Position numbers and translations under genes: made by a program. A DNA stretch of 64,000 nucleotides, taken from Eupeodes corollae. Lineage: Eukaryota > Arthropoda > Insecta > Diptera > Syrphidae. Shown here piece after piece: positions 61,303 through 64,000 of the stretch (position 1 is its first letter; every line of letters begins with the position of its first letter). The notes under the pieces are model-generated. The model did not search any database, was not told where the DNA came from, and saw nothing but the letters and a program-made list of their open reading frames with translations. The stretch covers positions 126,258,065-126,322,064 of the forward strand of contig NC_079149.1 of the NCBI RefSeq assembly GCF_945859685.1, given 5' to 3'.

Positions 61303-61598
61303 TTTAATTCATCTAATTTGTATTTATTTATATAATAAATAATTGTTTTTAAGAAATACTACTTAAATAGATAAAAATTGGTTTTCAACCAAAAATCTCG
61401 TCAACAAAAAAAAAAAAATTTGAAAAAAAAACTATTTTGTTATATGCGAAATATTATTGGTAGTTTTTAAATTTTTAAGAATAATTGAACTGAGAACTTT
61501 TTTAACAAAACTCGAAAACCTACAAACTTTTAAGAGAGACAAATCGACAGACGGGATGGGAAGTTATCAGTGTGGGTCGCATCCCAGCCTCTTTTTTA
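61303..61598 (+). repeat. Left arm of long inverted repeat, inner part (after RTE insertion)
   Basis: It continues the arm interrupted at 58155 and begins with the second target duplication (61303-61314). It matches the reverse complement of 63170-63412. The innermost 75 bp (about 61520-61596) are about 90 percent identical, sharing GATGGGAAGTT and CAGTGTGGGTCGCATCCCAG. Homology stops sharply after the CCTCTTTT block. Confidence 0.8.
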
Positions 61599-63169
61599 AT
61601 GTATTGTTATCCTTTCTAGTTCTTAGGGCTTGTTGCACATCTTCAATTATTTAGATAGGATAATGCAGTTTTATACGAGCTGAAAACAAAAATTGAATTT
61701 ATTTTCAACAAAAACTATATTCAAAATGCAAATTATTCATATTCCCAAATTTAACTAGACAAAATAATTATATATTATTATTTTCTTGACGCCACCAATT
61801 TAAAATAGATATATTATATTTTCGATTTTTGATGGGATTTTTTAAATACTAGATTCTCCTTCTGCTCTCATCTCCACTTATAATTATTTTTAAGACAAGT
61901 ACCTCATGAGATCACTTATAAACGTGCTACTAGGTATTTTCGCCTTAAAAAAGATGTGCAGATGTTGCATCTTTCTATTTATAGACAAATTGCAATGCTT
62001 TTTAGAATAATTATGACAACTCTTTTAAGTTATTTCTCTATCACATATTGTAACAGCTACTTATGGCGTATCGTTCGATGTTGCATCTTTTTTCCTTTTA
62101 TTTGTATCTTTCTTTTTGTTGTTGAATTAAACAAAGCAACATTTAAAAAGTAATTAGATGTGGTTAAATGTTTTATTAATTCTAACAACGTGCCAGGTGA
62201 ACCGAATGCCAAGCATTTGTTTTTTTGGTTTAGATGATGATGTAGATCTTCTTAGTCTTATGGAATATACCTAAGTGCGATGGTACTTGTACTTATACCA
62301 TATAAGATACCAATTCTCACTTAACACTTCACCAACCAATCACTGATGATTATGATAGAATTAGAATTCTATTAGCAGCAGATTTTTTATTTTTGTTCTC
62401 TTGGCGTAATGCGCTTTGCGCTTGGGTTGATTTAATCTTATAATTGATGTAGGTACAAACTTTGATGGTTTTTATGGTAATTTCTATTTAGTTATGCATG
62501 ACTTCATTGATGATGAGATGACCTTTAAGTTCATATACGGTTGCGGTAGGGAAAAAATTATAAAAATAACATCGCATTGAAAATAAAGATGCATGACTAT
62601 TGACTGTATTCCAAGTTTATACAAGTTAATATTGATTTATTTGTTAAGGTCATTGTCAAGGCCATATAATAATTGCAGTCTTTTTTATACATAAAGGTAT
62701 ATTTTACTGTCACTAATAAATATAATATATTAAAAATATTATGACACTTAATTGATAAGATTAACAATTTTATTGCATTTGTTATGCTCGTAGTTTTAAT
62801 ATTCATTCTTACATCCCAAAATGTTAAGGCAAGTACCTTTTCAATAATATTTATTTTTAATTTAGTTGATATGTACAAATTATTTAATTTTTAGTATTTA
62901 TAGTAAGAATTTTACTATTTTACTGCCAATATTAAACATACTTTTACATTTAAACATTTTAGAATTAACCGGTACATTTATTTACCTTATTAACAAAGTT
63001 AATTCTGCCTTTTTTTTTAAATGTAAATAATTAAAAACGAGATAATATTTATTTATAACAGACAGTGATAATTGAATAATTAAATTTACGATAAATTTAC
63101 CTTGGAAAATCCCAGAGAGGTATAAACTGTGGCTTTACCTTACCTTCAATCGTACAATTTCAAATTAAA
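61599..63169. other. Unique loop between inverted-repeat arms
   Basis: About 1.57 kb of AT-rich DNA. If the inverted repeat is a mobile element, this would be its interior. I find no transposase-like frame; the longest minus-strand frame (62597-62878, 93 codons) has no recognisable domain. Confidence 0.55.
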
Positions 63170-64000
63170 GTAAAAGAGGCTGGGATGCGACCCACACTGA
63201 AAACTTCCCATCCTGTCTGCCGATCTGTCTTTCTTAAAAGGTTTGTAGATTTTTTTTTGTTAAAAAGGTTGTCAATTGAATTTTGATAAAAAAAATTAAA
63301 AATTAATAACAATATTTTGCATATGATGAAATAGTTTGTTTTCCATTTAAGCCAATTTTTACTAATTTTAGTAGCATTTATTAAAAGTTTTTATTTCGTA
63401 TAACACGAATTGGATGAATGAAATAAATTTGAAGTCAATACCTTCTATCCTTCACGAGAACCGAACATCATTTTAATTTTTTTTTTAAAAACTTTCAATT
63501 CTATTTTTCAAAAAAATCATCTAATGTTCAAAACCATAATACTCATAATGTCCAGAAGTTTTGAAAAGTTATTCGAGTCGAAAATCAATGTTTACAAACT
63601 TTTATTAATTTCTTGTAGGTTTTCCTCAAGTCTTTACCGAATATTGAAAACAAAATTTCTTATAAGATAAAATAAGTTAGAAGCCATAAACACAAATTTT
63701 TGAAAATTTTGATTCGAAATTCAATTTCTTCAACTTTTAGTAATGTTTTTTTAGGTTTTTATTTTTTATAAAAAAAAAAATGTCAATACGATGTTTCTCA
63801 AAATTTGACCAGGTGTTAAAAACGTTATTTTTCGTTGTACGAAATTATTTTAGAGATTTTTTATTCGTAAAATTTTCGAGGTGACAAATTTTGTTTTCAG
63901 TTTTTTGATTTCTAAAAAAAAACCTTTAATTGGATTTTTTTCCAAAAGTATATTTGTTTGGTATCACAACATATTATATAAAATCTAATTGAAGTCTCTA
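63170..64000 (-). repeat. Right arm of long inverted repeat (runs off the window)
   Basis: Its reverse complement matches 61598-61303 and then 58155-57548 continuously, with no RTE between. At about 63413-63424 it carries one copy of the sequence duplicated around the RTE element, so it represents the uninterrupted arm. The outer end may lie beyond position 64000. Confidence 0.8.

Overview
This 64 kb window reads as gene-poor DNA from an insect, most likely a fly. It is strongly AT-rich, with many runs of A and T and scattered GAT, CAG/CAA, GTC and CGAA tracts. It also holds non-LTR retrotransposon remains whose peptides resemble RTE- and I-type elements common in Diptera. That assignment is an inference. 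I found no complete host gene, tRNA, rRNA or CRISPR array. The DNA could be intergenic or lie inside a very long intron. A few short open stretches bounded by splice-like signals (39.65, 49.14 and 17.92 kb) are the only hints of host exons, and all are weak.

Left part (1-38.5 kb). Most is anonymous AT-rich DNA, but several diverged tandem arrays with units of very roughly 60-500 bp lie at 10.6-11.7, 14.4-15.4, 16.7-17.8 and 21.3-23.3 kb. The last is the most unusual. Read on the minus strand, it repeats the same reverse transcriptase palm-domain motif (PQG...SPILF) at least eight times. Part of it has recently been doubled as two 473-bp copies that differ at one base. A separate motif of about 25 bp, roughly AAAAGAGYTGA-N4-CGAACTT, recurs in both orientations across the window and clusters at 14.4-15.2 kb.

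Right part (38.5-64 kb). This is a graveyard of non-LTR elements: a reverse transcriptase C-terminal relic (40.6-41.1 kb, minus), a 5'-truncated RTE copy with target-site duplication (42.5-43.7 kb, plus), an I-clade RNase H/zinc-knuckle tail directly beside it (43.7-44.5 kb, plus), a short RT fragment (46.9 kb, plus), an old RTE fragment (47.3-48.2 kb, minus), another RT relic (54.1-55.1 kb, minus), and a nearly full-length but dead RTE element (58.16-61.30 kb, minus). A 44-unit decanucleotide minisatellite sits at 51.08-51.52 kb.

The dead RTE element lies inside one arm of a long inverted repeat (left arm 57.55-58.16 plus 61.30-61.60 kb; right arm 63.17 kb to the window end). The uninterrupted right arm preserves the sequence of the empty insertion site, so the order of events can be read directly: inverted repeat first, RTE insertion later. 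The outer arms contain a subrepeat of about 184 bp, which recalls foldback-type elements.
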